DNA from: CBDCVD01 sp965224015
GTDB lineage: Bacteria > Pseudomonadota > Alphaproteobacteria > Rhizobiales > CBDCVD01
NCBI GenBank assembly: GCA_965224015.1
Contig: OZ245032.1
Span: 2,294,001 to 2,358,000, forward strand
Length of the DNA stretch: 64,000 bases
Reading direction: 5' to 3'
Under the pieces are notes generated by a model. The model made no database searches, had not been told where the DNA came from, and saw nothing but the letters and a program-made list of their open reading frames with translations. A program made the translations under genes and the position numbers. The stretch's first letter is position 1, and every line of letters starts with the position of its first letter. This document shows, one piece after another, positions 15,877-24,189 of the stretch.

Positions 15877-16890
15877 TCACATGAACTTTGCCATGGCCAC
15901 GGCGGTGTCCGCCATACGGTTGGAAAATCCCCATTCGTTGTCATACCAGGTGAGAATGCGCACAAACGTGCCGTTCATCACTTTGGTTTGATCAAGCGCA
16001 AAGATGCTTGAGGCGGGATGATGATTAAAGTCGATTGAGACAAGGGGCTCGCGCGTATACTCAAGAACCCCCCCCAGAGGACCATCCGCGGCCGCAATGA
16101 TCGCGCCATTGACTTCCTCAATACTCGTAGGCCGACTTGCGACAAAGTTCAGATCAACAACCGAGACATTGGGGGTGGGAACACGAAGGGAGACCCCGTC
16201 GAGTTTGCCGTCAAGCTCGGGAAGGACCTTGCCGACGGCCTTGGCAGCGCCGGTTGATGTGGGGATCATCGACATGGCCGCCGCACGGGCGCGATAGAGG
16301 TCCTTGTGCATCGTATCGAGAGTCGGCTGGTCCCCCGTATAGGCATGGATTGTCGTCATAAAGCCGGTGTTGATGCCGATGGCATCGTTGAGCACTTTAG
16401 CCACTGGCGACAGGCAGTTGGTCGTACATGACGCGTTGGAGACGATAATGTGCTCGCCGTTCAGCTTGTCATGATTGACCCCATAGACAACCATCAGGTC
16501 GGCGTCCCCGGACGGTGCGGAGATCAAAACCCGCCGCGCTCCCGCCTCAAGGTGCCAACCGGCCTTCTCCCGATCCTTGAAAATCCCCGTGCATTCAAGG
16601 GCGATATCAACGCCGTGCTCGCCCCAGGGAAGCTCCCGCGGGTTGCCAACCGCACTGACATGAATGGGCCCCTGCCCGGCATTAATGGTGCTGGCAGCAG
16701 CATCCACGCCAACGCTTGTGGGCAAACGCCCGTGAACAGAGTCATGGCGAAGCAAATGGGCATTGGTTTCTATAGGTGCCAGATCATTAATGGCAACCAC
16801 CTGGATATCCTGGCGCTTGCTTTCCAATATGGCGCGCAGCACCAGCCTGCCGATCCGCCCAAAGCCATTAATCGCGACTTTTACCGTCAT
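15877..16890 (-). CDS. gap: Glyceraldehyde-3-phosphate dehydrogenase
   Basis: A 337-residue type I GAPDH. The NAD-binding start VKVAINGFGRIGRL and the catalytic Cys in SNASCTTNC are intact, as are TGDQPTLD and the C-terminal WYDNEWGFSNRM. It oxidises glyceraldehyde 3-phosphate in glycolysis or runs in reverse in gluconeogenesis. The start at 16890 has AAGGAG upstream; a longer frame would run into the T62 repeat and is not credible. It lies between tkt and fba; no phosphoglycerate kinase gene is present in the cluster. Confidence 0.96.
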   Translation of the reverse strand: MTVKVAINGFGRIGRLVLRAILESKRQDIQVVAINDLAPIETNAHLLRHDSVHGRLPTSVGVDAAASTINAGQGPIHVSAVGNPRELPWGEHGVDIALECTGIFKDREKAGWHLEAGARRVLISAPSGDADLMVVYGVNHDKLNGEHIIVSNASCTTNCLSPVAKVLNDAIGINTGFMTTIHAYTGDQPTLDTMHKDLYRARAAAMSMIPTSTGAAKAVGKVLPELDGKLDGVSLRVPTPNVSVVDLNFVASRPTSIEEVNGAIIAAADGPLGGVLEYTREPLVSIDFNHHPASSIFALDQTKVMNGTFVRILTWYDNEWGFSNRMADTAVAMAKFM

Positions 16891-16958
16891 GTTGTTGTCT
16901 CCTTGACCAAAGGGAGCGGCGCGCAGCCGATCCAGCCCATTTTCTATAGCACCCCCTG

Positions 16959-17019
16959 TAGCAAAATGCGTTGAGTTGGAATCATGGGGCTCCAGCATTG
17001 TTTTTGCATTTTGCTATAG
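16959..17019. repeat. T62 palindromic repeat
   Basis: GTAGCAAAATGCG and the inverted TGCATTTTGCTATA frame about 61 bp. It is followed directly by the recurring word TAGAGCGTGTCATG and, at 17043-17081, by a decayed R103 right half ending TACCGCCGGTAT. Confidence 0.8.
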
Positions 17020-17095
17020 AGCGTGTCATGTCCCAATACATATGCCCACAAGTCAGCGTGGCAAAAGCCCATACCGCCGGTATCAATTGCCTGAA

Positions 17096-19138
17096 TTACT
17101 CCCTTTCGTCATCATCCGGCCTGTCGTTATGCAACCGGGCCAACACGGCATCGACCGCCGCTTTTGACGTGATATCGAAATGCGCGAACAACTCCGCCCC
17201 CGGGCCGGACGCGCCGAACCCATCCATGCCAATAAAAATACCGTCAGGACCAATCACCGCGTCCCAGCCCTGGCGCACCGCGGCCTCAATGGCGACCTTG
17301 ACCGGCGCGTCGCCAATGATGGCATTTTGGTACGCGCCTGACTGGGCAGCAAACAGATCCAGACTGGGCACTGACACAACCCGTGTGGGGTAGCCGGCTT
17401 TTGCAAGATGCGCCTGCGCTTCAAGGGCGACGGCTACCTCGGAACCGGAGGCAAACAGGCTTACCCGTTCGTCCCCGTCAGCCTGTGCAATGTCATAGGC
17501 GCCACGCGCGCACCGGTTTGCGGTTTCCGCCTCGGTGCGCACCGCCGGCAATGTTTGACGGGAGAGTACGATGGCGCTCGGCGCATCCGTTGTCTGCAGC
17601 GCCAATTGCCAGCACTCCAGGGTTTCGGTCATGTCGGCGGGACGATAAACGTTCAAATTGGGAATGGCCCGCAATGCGGCAAGGTGTTCAACCGGTTGAT
17701 GCGTTGGGCCGTCCTCCCCAAGCCCGATCGAATCATGGGTCAGCACGTAAATAACCCGCTGGCGCATAAGCGCCGCCAGGCGGATCGCCGGCCGGGCGTA
17801 ATCGGAAAACACCAAAAACGTGCCCCCATAGGGAATGCTTCCCCCATGCAGCGCGAGCCCATTCATAATGGCCCCCATAGCATGCTCACGCACACCATAG
17901 TACATGTAACGGCCTGAAAAATCATTGGCCGTAATTGCGGCCATATCGCTAGAGCGCGTGTTGTTTGATCCGGTCAGATCCGCCGATCCGCCAATGGTCT
18001 CAGGCACCACCGGGTTCAGGGCATCAAGCACCGCCTGAGAGGCCTTGCGCGTGGCCATGGCTTTGGGTTGGGCGGCGATCTCCTGCTTCAATGTCGTCAC
18101 CGCGGACTCGAAAGCACCGGGCAGATCCCCGCGCATGGCCCGCTCAAAGGCACCGCGCGTATCATTATCCAGCGCCTTGAGGCGTTTTCTCCAGGCCTTG
18201 CGCATCGGCCCGCCACGCAGGCCCGCAAGACGCCACGCGTCGATAATCTCACTCGGCAGTTCGAAGGGGTCATAGGGCCACGCCAGGGCCTTGCGTGTGG
18301 CAGCGATCTCATCCGCACCAAGAGGCGCTCCATGCGCCGCGGACGTTCCCTGCTTTTCCGGCGCACCAAATCCAATTGTGGTTTTACACGCAATGAGCGA
18401 CGGCCTGTCAGCCTGGCGAGCGTTCTCCAGAGCCTCGCCAATGGCCTCATGATCATGACCATCCACGGCCTGAACATGCCAGCCCGCCGCTGAAAATCGG
18501 GCCTGCTGATCAAGGGATGTTGTCAGCCTGGTTTCCCCATCAATGGTAATCCCGTTGTCGTCCCACAGCACTGTCAACTTTGCCAACTGCAAATGTCCCG
18601 CCAGATCGATCGCCTCGTGGCTGAGGCCTTCCATCAGACATCCGTCTCCCGCAATAACATAGGTGCGATGATCAACAACCGCGTCGCCGAAACGGGCGTT
18701 CATGAGCCGCTCACCCAGGGCCATTCCGACGCCATTGGCCAGGCCCTGGCCAAGGGGCCCGGTGGTTGTTTCGATACCGCTCACGTGACCAAATTCCGGA
18801 TGCCCCGCTGTGCGTGAACCCACCTGACGAAACGCCTTTATCTCATCAAGACTCATGTCCTCGTAACCAAGCAGATACAGCAGAGCATAGAGCAACATGG
18901 AGCCATGCCCCGCGGAGAGGACAAAACGATCCCGATCGTGCCACTTCGGCAGCGCCGGATCAAATTTCATATGGCTTGTAAACAGAACCGTCGCAACATC
19001 GGCCATGCCCATGGGCATCCCCGGATGTCCCGACTTGGCGGCCTCAACAGCATCCATAGACAGAAATCTAATGGCATTTGCCATCGTTGCCAGTTTGCCT
19101 GGATCACCGGGTTTGTCGTTGCCGTTATTGCTTGTCAT
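17096..19138 (-). CDS. tkt: Transketolase
   Basis: A 680-residue thiamine-diphosphate enzyme that moves two-carbon units between sugar phosphates in the pentose phosphate pathway. Visible marks are SGHPGMPMG in the N-terminal domain, the ThDP-binding GDGCLMEG, HDSIGLGEDGPTHQPVEHLA in the pyrimidine-binding domain and the C-terminal domain around ALEAQAHLAKAGY. The length matches family members of about 660-680. The start at 19138 (MTSNNGNDK) is favoured but no strong ribosome-binding site is visible; MANAIRFLS is another possibility. It heads the leftward tkt-gap-fba set, with about 205 bp of repeats before gap. Confidence 0.94.
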   Translation of the reverse strand: MTSNNGNDKPGDPGKLATMANAIRFLSMDAVEAAKSGHPGMPMGMADVATVLFTSHMKFDPALPKWHDRDRFVLSAGHGSMLLYALLYLLGYEDMSLDEIKAFRQVGSRTAGHPEFGHVSGIETTTGPLGQGLANGVGMALGERLMNARFGDAVVDHRTYVIAGDGCLMEGLSHEAIDLAGHLQLAKLTVLWDDNGITIDGETRLTTSLDQQARFSAAGWHVQAVDGHDHEAIGEALENARQADRPSLIACKTTIGFGAPEKQGTSAAHGAPLGADEIAATRKALAWPYDPFELPSEIIDAWRLAGLRGGPMRKAWRKRLKALDNDTRGAFERAMRGDLPGAFESAVTTLKQEIAAQPKAMATRKASQAVLDALNPVVPETIGGSADLTGSNNTRSSDMAAITANDFSGRYMYYGVREHAMGAIMNGLALHGGSIPYGGTFLVFSDYARPAIRLAALMRQRVIYVLTHDSIGLGEDGPTHQPVEHLAALRAIPNLNVYRPADMTETLECWQLALQTTDAPSAIVLSRQTLPAVRTEAETANRCARGAYDIAQADGDERVSLFASGSEVAVALEAQAHLAKAGYPTRVVSVPSLDLFAAQSGAYQNAIIGDAPVKVAIEAAVRQGWDAVIGPDGIFIGMDGFGASGPGAELFAHFDITSKAAVDAVLARLHNDRPDDDERE

Positions 19139-19381
19139 TGGATTACTGGCCAGGGTTACAAAACGCATCACTATGGTGGCTGCAGGGATGCCTGCATGGT
19201 GGCTGCGCTTGGTCAGCTGTTTGTTATTGGCTTTGCCTGACGAGTTGCCCACCACCGGTTACGTGTGCTGATACGGCAATTCCTGACAGATCGCAAGTCC
19301 CAAACTTTGAAACCGGCGATCAGGATACCGGCGCGGGGTGGTTTTATCACCTTGCAATCTGAAATTTGTCGTGCCAGCATA

Positions 19382-19409
19382 ATACCAGCGGTATAAGGGC
19401 CCTTGGTAT
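19382..19409. repeat. Solo R103 ends (internal deletion form)
   Basis: ATACCAGCGGTAT is joined directly to AAGGGCCCTTGGTAT, so both ends of R103 are kept and the middle 75 bp is gone. It is a 28-bp near-palindrome. Confidence 0.8.
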
Positions 19410-19603
19410 AAGACAAATATTTTCAACTGGGGCGAACAGGCGAACAGGCGAATGGTTAAACGCAAAATTCCTTGGCGTAAACTGTGCGAGTACACCTTGA
19501 CCCGGTTTTCGCCGGATGCTTAAACTGGGTACGTTAAGGGTTTCCTTTCCAAGTAATTTTTACTGTGTTACCATAAGGCGTTTTTTGTCGGCACGAAGGG
19601 ATT

Positions 19604-19704
19604 ATACCCGCGGTATGGGCTTTACAGGCGCGCTCTGGTGTGCGGCCTTGATAGCACACTTACTTGACGCTAATGCATAAGCCCTTTGCAAGGACCCTTG
19701 GTAT
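19604..19704 (-). repeat. R103 dispersed repeat
   Basis: A diverged full copy in reverse orientation, ATACCCGCGG to CCCTTGGTAT, about 60 bp before the DUF4164 gene. Confidence 0.88.
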
Positions 19705-19764
19705 TTGAGGCGGCAAAGGTGAAATGGATATGATACATTCACTGAGCAAGTAGAGGCAAAGTAC

Positions 19765-20256
19765 GTGACAACATCTTCAGGCGCGCGGTCGGCAACGCCG
19801 GATGCTGCGATACCGGATTCACGGCGCGAACGCTCACAGGGCGATGATCGACGGCGCAAGGCATCTGGCGAGCAGGACCCCAAGCATTCGGGTGGATCAG
19901 ACGGACTAAGCCAGCACTCCCGCACCCTCGTGAAGCGTCTTGAACGCGCCCTGGTTCAGTTGGATGACAATGTAGCGCGCGCAGCGCAGCAGATGGCGAC
20001 TTTCGCCCGTATCAAAAGCGATCATGTCGCCTTGGCGCAGAAGTCCCGCACTGACGAAAAACAGCTCAAGAACGCCAGGCAACAGGTCCGTGAACTCAAT
20101 AAGGCAAATGTGGAAGCGGAAAAAACGCTGATTGCCGTCATGACATCCGTTCAAGGCATTGTCGCGCGTCATACCGCCGATTTTGACCACCCGCCAAACG
20201 CTCATCATGGCGGCAATCCCAACAAGCGCAATGCAGAGGGTTCCGATGGGGAATGA
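19765..20256 (+). CDS. DUF4164-like coiled-coil protein
   Basis: A 163-residue soluble protein starting at GTG with AGAGG upstream. Residues 1-50 are disordered and charged. Residues about 52-125 form a long helix/coiled coil (LSQHSRTLVKRLERALVQLD ... ARQQVRELNKANVEAEKTL). In alphaproteobacteria a small DUF4164 coiled-coil protein of this kind usually precedes zapA, and the two overlap here by 11 bp. A link to cell division is inferred only from this neighbour. Confidence 0.75.
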   Translation: MTTSSGARSATPDAAIPDSRRERSQGDDRRRKASGEQDPKHSGGSDGLSQHSRTLVKRLERALVQLDDNVARAAQQMATFARIKSDHVALAQKSRTDEKQLKNARQQVRELNKANVEAEKTLIAVMTSVQGIVARHTADFDHPPNAHHGGNPNKRNAEGSDGE

Positions 20257-20746
20257 TGAATCAAGGGACGAGGACGCCGCCAATACACCCAAATCTCCGC
20301 AGATGCAGCAACCGCAAAGCGCGAGCGCAGAGGTAAATGTCGTCATCAATAATCGCGAGTACCGTATGGCCTGCCGCCCGGGTGAAGAGGATCATCTGCG
20401 CAATTTGGCCACACAGTTTGATGCAACAATCAACAAATTGCGTCAGGCTTTCGGCGAAGTGGGGGATATGCGGCTGGTGGTCATGGCGGGGCTGCTGATG
20501 ACCGATCAATTGGGCGACGTGAATGCGCAGCTGCGTCAATATAACCGCCGCGAGAGTCAGTTGTCTGCCCATCATAAACAGCAGATCCGACGCTATGAGC
20601 GGGAACGGGAAGCGCTACAGAATGCGATGAAAACCTCCGCCGAGCGCGTCGAAGCCCTGGCGGCGTTGATGGCCGCAATGGGCGAAGAGGCAGAGCACGG
20701 GAATAGCAAGACACAGCGTGTTGGAGATGCAGAATCCATAGCCTAG
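20246..20746 (+). CDS. zapA: Cell division protein ZapA
   Basis: A 166-residue ZapA. The family core runs from about residue 28 (AEVNVVINNREYRMACRPGEE) through HLRNLATQFDATINKLRQ to the C-terminal coiled coil. ZapA binds FtsZ and bundles its protofilaments at the division ring. It is longer than the usual 100-120 residues because of a polar N-terminal tail and a long charged C-terminal helix. ATG 20246 is chosen: AGAGGG lies just upstream and the start overlaps the end of the DUF4164 gene, as in translational coupling. An earlier in-frame ATG would lie wholly inside that gene. Confidence 0.88.
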   Translation: MGNDESRDEDAANTPKSPQMQQPQSASAEVNVVINNREYRMACRPGEEDHLRNLATQFDATINKLRQAFGEVGDMRLVVMAGLLMTDQLGDVNAQLRQYNRRESQLSAHHKQQIRRYEREREALQNAMKTSAERVEALAALMAAMGEEAEHGNSKTQRVGDAESIA

Positions 20747-20932
20747 AGCGTCGGGCGTTTCGCTTTAGCCATTTTGCCATAGGCGTACACCTGGTTGCTG
20801 GCGGCAATGAACGAAAGTGGATTGCCGTAATGTGAGTAACAAAGCCCCCTTCCCCCGTATGAGTAAAACGCATGGCTGATATGCGCTCAACCCCCTAGCT
20901 GGCCGGGCCATTACGGTCCATATAAAGCGCAG

Positions 20933-21038
20933 ATGATTTGATGAACAAGGTTCCTCCCTGCTTGTTCCTTATCGTCTGTACCAAGATCAGATCTTTTGGA
21001 ATTGGGGCCGGGTTATTTTAACCCGGCCCTTTTTTTTA
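20933..21038 (+). ncRNA. Candidate small RNA with anti-Shine-Dalgarno loop
   Basis: Downstream of zapA, a TATAAAG at 20921-20927 is followed by a three-hairpin layout: GAACAAG (20943-20949) pairs with CTTGTTC (20961-20967) around a loop holding TTCCTCCCTG; AAGAT/ATCTT form a second small stem near 20982-20994; and a strong terminator ends at 21038. CCTCC in a loop is the anti-Shine-Dalgarno motif of alphaproteobacterial sRNAs of the AbcR/cuckoo type. The -35 box is poor, so the 5' end is a guess. A 6S RNA often follows zapA in proteobacteria; the 20747-20930 stretch (with a CGGCAAT/ATTGCCG stem) could belong to one, but I cannot support it. Confidence 0.45.
21004..21038 (+). terminator. Rho-independent terminator
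   Basis: GGCCGGGTTA pairs with TAACCCGGCC around a TTT loop, followed by eight T residues. It is the strongest intrinsic terminator in the window, ending either the zapA transcript or the candidate sRNA. Confidence 0.92.
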
Positions 21039-21069
21039 TCCACAACAGGATCTATAGTACATTGGCACC

Positions 21070-21346
21070 CTAGAGCGTGTCATGTCTTAATAGAAGCAAT
21101 TCTGTTTCTCGATTGGCGAGGCGATCCACGCTCAAGGCGATCGAAGGGCGATGCTTGCGCATCTCCCGAGAGCGGCTTGGGCGTGGGCGTCCGCCAATCG
21201 GAAACCCGAAGGGACGGGCGCTTTTGCACCAATATGGGCCTTAAGCCTCTTGAAAATAGCCCCACTATATCCTGCGAGCCTTAAGGCCCATCTTGTCGCA
21301 AAATCGCTCCGTCAGAATGGTTCTAGTAAGACATGACACGCTCTAG
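21070..21346. mobile_element. M277 MITE-like element, copy 1
   Basis: A 277-bp non-coding element bounded by perfect 20-bp inverted repeats: CTAGAGCGTGTCATGTCTTA and its exact complement. Inner sequence such as TTCTCGATTGGCGAGG and CAATCGGAAACCCGAAGG is shared with the copy at 37693-37969, which has the same length but different, still perfectly paired ends. A left-end fragment lies at 51317-51360. No transposase is encoded. Confidence 0.85.
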
Positions 21347-21530
21347 ACACGCTAGACGCCCATGGTAATGTGTGGCTGCGAGTGATAGGGTGACTTGGCG
21401 GGGCGCGCCGGTTCTCAGGAAGAGTTATAAACATTTTTGCACACTAAAAACGCGAAGTTATTGTTTTTTTAGCGACGGTGCGCATAAAGTAGACTCAGCC
21501 GGAGGTCGGTCGTGATCGTGGAGTAGGCGC
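21347..21530. other. Upstream region of the coiled-coil gene
   Basis: 184 bp between the M277 element and the next gene; no recognised features beyond an AT-rich stretch. Confidence 0.35.
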
Positions 21531-22919
21531 GTGACTGAGTGGATAATGATATTTGGGCTTGGGGTTTTTCTTGCTTTGGCGTTGGCGTTGGCGCTTGCCC
21601 CGGGGCTTTGGCGCCAGGCTGTTCGCGCTACCGAGAAACGTCTTGCATCCGCAGCATGGCTAAGCAAGCAAGCCTTGCGCGCCGATAAAGACAGATTCGC
21701 GGCGCGCCATGCCATCGAAATGCGCCGCTTGGAGCGGTCCGTCGATACCTTAAGACAACACAAGCATCAGCATTTCGTCGCCCTGAACGAGGCCAGGAGC
21801 AATATTGTTACGCTCCAGCAGAAAGAAAAAAAACAGGCCCTCACCATCACTTCCCTCGAGCACGCACAGGCGGAATTGGAAAACGACAAGGTCAGGCTCG
21901 ACAAGTTACGCGCCGAGGTCACGCAAAACCTGCTATCGCGCGAGCAGGCGCTTGAGAAAGCGCGCCTGTCTCTGGATCAGCGTGACGAATTGGTCGCCAC
22001 TTTGCGCCAGCAAATCAAGAAGAGCCAGCAGACTGTCGATGCAATGACCATTGAGCGGGTCTCCCTGATGACCCGCGCCCAAGCTCTAAAGTCAGATATC
22101 CGGCGCTTGCACAGCGAACTTGAGGCGCGAAATCAGACCCGGTCGCCCGTGGACCGGATCGACACTACAAGCCAAAACGCGGAGCGTCTGAAAGAGGCGT
22201 TGCGCGCAAACCAGCGCCTTCGCCGCGAACTCGAGAGCTTTCGCCAGAACTCCGGACTTATCCAGGCCACAACCGCACCCAAGGCACACACAGACGCCGA
22301 CTATCGCCAGGTTCAGGTTGTGCCGTCACCTGCGATTGAATTTCCGATCCAGCGGGACCCGGCCCAACAGCAGCCATTGTCGCACCACAACCGCGTCGAC
22401 ATCGATGCCGCACAGGCGCGCGAAACCATTGCCAGCTTGAACGCACAAACAACCAACCTGAACAATGAGTTGAAAGTCCTGCAGGCGCATAGCCGCTCCT
22501 TGACCCAGGCCCTACAGGAAAAAACGCAACTTTGCGAAACCATTCAGGTGGAACTCAGCACGCGCAACCATACGCTGGACGTTCAGAAATCCCACATTGC
22601 AACCCTAAAGGCTGATGTGGCGGCACGGGACGAAAGAATAAGAGTGCTGCTCGCTGAGAACAACGTCAATAATGTGGGGGCCTCAAATATTGTGGCCGAA
22701 CTCAAGGTGCGCAATGAAAGCCTGATGCACAAACTGTCGAACCTGGAAGCGCAGATGTCGGCACTGCTTGCCAATGCCGTTCGGGCTCGGCAGATTGACA
22801 TTGACCGTTTGCCCGCCTCCGATAAGCCCCTTGGTGACAATGTGACCCGCCTTGATGAGCGCAAGGCAAAACAGCAGCCCCTATTTGACAACGGGCGGGT
22901 CGCCGATTTGGACGGCTGA
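21531..22919 (+). CDS. Membrane-anchored coiled-coil protein of unknown function
   Basis: A 462-residue protein with one N-terminal transmembrane helix (about residues 4-25, FGLGVFLALALALALAPG) and then almost continuous coiled coil (about 35-240 and 285-430) broken by a Pro/Gln-rich stretch near 245-285. The bulk should be cytoplasmic. It carries no enzymatic motif. Long single-helix coiled-coil proteins of this type are common conserved hypotheticals in alphaproteobacteria and often have structural or envelope-related roles; nothing here decides the function. Confidence 0.75.
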   Translation: MTEWIMIFGLGVFLALALALALAPGLWRQAVRATEKRLASAAWLSKQALRADKDRFAARHAIEMRRLERSVDTLRQHKHQHFVALNEARSNIVTLQQKEKKQALTITSLEHAQAELENDKVRLDKLRAEVTQNLLSREQALEKARLSLDQRDELVATLRQQIKKSQQTVDAMTIERVSLMTRAQALKSDIRRLHSELEARNQTRSPVDRIDTTSQNAERLKEALRANQRLRRELESFRQNSGLIQATTAPKAHTDADYRQVQVVPSPAIEFPIQRDPAQQQPLSHHNRVDIDAAQARETIASLNAQTTNLNNELKVLQAHSRSLTQALQEKTQLCETIQVELSTRNHTLDVQKSHIATLKADVAARDERIRVLLAENNVNNVGASNIVAELKVRNESLMHKLSNLEAQMSALLANAVRARQIDIDRLPASDKPLGDNVTRLDERKAKQQPLFDNGRVADLDG

Positions 22920-23111
22920 CAGGGACAGGAGGCGCGTTTGCGGCTCCTTTGTGTGAAGGTGGCCTAAGCCGGTCACCACACCGGCGTTAATGCCGGGCCC
23001 GCGCAGGAATGCGTTTTTCTTTCCGTTCCCGTTTGAGAGCCTATTTTGCGTTTCTTGCGATCGTCAGCAAGAGCAGCCCTGAGGTATTTGCAAAATTGGC
23101 ACAAAATCTTC

Positions 23112-23142
23112 TTGACAAATGTGCCGTTTGATGACGCAATAA
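23112..23142 (+). promoter_or_regulatory. Possible promoter of the GlxA-family regulator
   Basis: TTGACA at 23112-23117 is followed 17-19 bp later by a weak CAATAA/AATAAG -10-like box, about 45 bp before the start codon. The -35 match is perfect, the -10 poor. Confidence 0.4.
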
Positions 23143-23186
23143 GAATAATGTCTATCGAATAAGCGTCATTTCAGGGAGTGTGACGT

Positions 23187-24161
23187 GTGATGGATCCCGT
23201 ATCCCGAATCGAAAACCGCCAACATATCGCATTTATTCTGATCAATAATTATTCCATGATCGCATTTTCGGCTGCGGTGGAGCCGCTGCGGCTTGCTAAC
23301 AGGTTGTCTCAAAAGAAAGTCTATACCTGGACGTGTTATTCCGCCGATGGAAAACCCGTGCGCGCAAGCAATGGCATTCAAACCGCTGTCGATGGGTCAA
23401 TTGTCGCCCTGGATGATGCGTCGATGGTTTTTGTTGTCAGCGGCATCAGGGTGCAGGCGGAACAGGCGGGGGAGTTAATGCCTCGCCGCCTGCGCTACCT
23501 GGCGTCCCGGGGGGTTCCCGTCGGTGCCGTGTGCACCGCGTCCCACCTGCTGGCGCGAATGGGGCTTTTGGATGGATATCGATGCACCATTCATTGGGAG
23601 AACAGAAAGTCTTTTCAGGAAGAGTTCCCCCATATTGACGTGAGCGCAGAGCTGTTTGAGATCGATCGTAACCGCTTTACCTGTGCAGGTGGCACGGCGG
23701 CTTTGGATATGATGCTGCATTTTATTTCTGAACAGCACGGGTATCGCCTGGCGGCAGCGATCGCGGAAATGACCATTCATCATGCTATTCGCTTAGGCAA
23801 CGAGGCGCAGCGAACCAATCTTCCCGCCCGTCTTGGCATCACCCATTCCAAACTGATCGACGTTATTCGCTTAATGGAGGCTAATCTCGAACAGCCCTTC
23901 AGCTGTACAGAATTGGCAGAGCAGGTGAGGCTGTCACCGCGCCAGTTGGAGCGGCTGTTTCAAAAATACCTGAGCTGCACGCCGACCCGGTACTATTTGA
24001 AATTGCGGCTGGAGCAAGCCCGCACCCTTTTGCGTCAAACCAGCCAACCGGTTCTACAAGTCGCCATTTCATGTGGGTTTGTCTCTGCATCGCATTTTAC
24101 CAAATGCTATCGCGAGCAGTTCAGACGCACACCCAGTAAGGAACGTCAGGTCCTGATCTAA
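23187..24161 (+). CDS. GlxA-family transcriptional regulator (DJ-1/PfpI + AraC)
   Basis: A 324-residue activator. Residues 10-190 form a DJ-1/PfpI-like (class I amidotransferase-like) domain with the family signature GAVCTASHLLARMGLLDGYR. Residues 220-320 form an AraC-type DNA-binding domain with two helix-turn-helix motifs (CTELAEQVRLSPRQLERLFQ and VLQVAISCGFVSASHFTKCY). Relatives control arginine, carnitine and glycine-betaine catabolism (ArgR, CdhR and GbdR of Pseudomonas). The start is GTG at 23187, directly followed by ATG, with AGGGAG upstream. It stands alone, so its target operon is not evident. Confidence 0.9.
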   Translation: MMDPVSRIENRQHIAFILINNYSMIAFSAAVEPLRLANRLSQKKVYTWTCYSADGKPVRASNGIQTAVDGSIVALDDASMVFVVSGIRVQAEQAGELMPRRLRYLASRGVPVGAVCTASHLLARMGLLDGYRCTIHWENRKSFQEEFPHIDVSAELFEIDRNRFTCAGGTAALDMMLHFISEQHGYRLAAAIAEMTIHHAIRLGNEAQRTNLPARLGITHSKLIDVIRLMEANLEQPFSCTELAEQVRLSPRQLERLFQKYLSCTPTRYYLKLRLEQARTLLRQTSQPVLQVAISCGFVSASHFTKCYREQFRRTPSKERQVLI

Positions 24162-24189
24162 AACATGACACGCTCTAACCCCCACCGCA

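Larger units (their letters stand above)
19139..19764. other. Intergenic region between divergent tkt and DUF4164 genes
   Basis: Holds a 28-bp solo R103 end pair (19382-19409) and a full R103 copy (19604-19704). A TTGACC (19498) hints at a promoter region. No gene recognised. Confidence 0.5.

Noticed and set aside
20747..20932. 6S RNA directly after zapA
   Set aside because: The genomic position is right, but I could not draw the long closing stem and central bubble of 6S RNA; only a CGGCAAT/ATTGCCG hairpin is clear.
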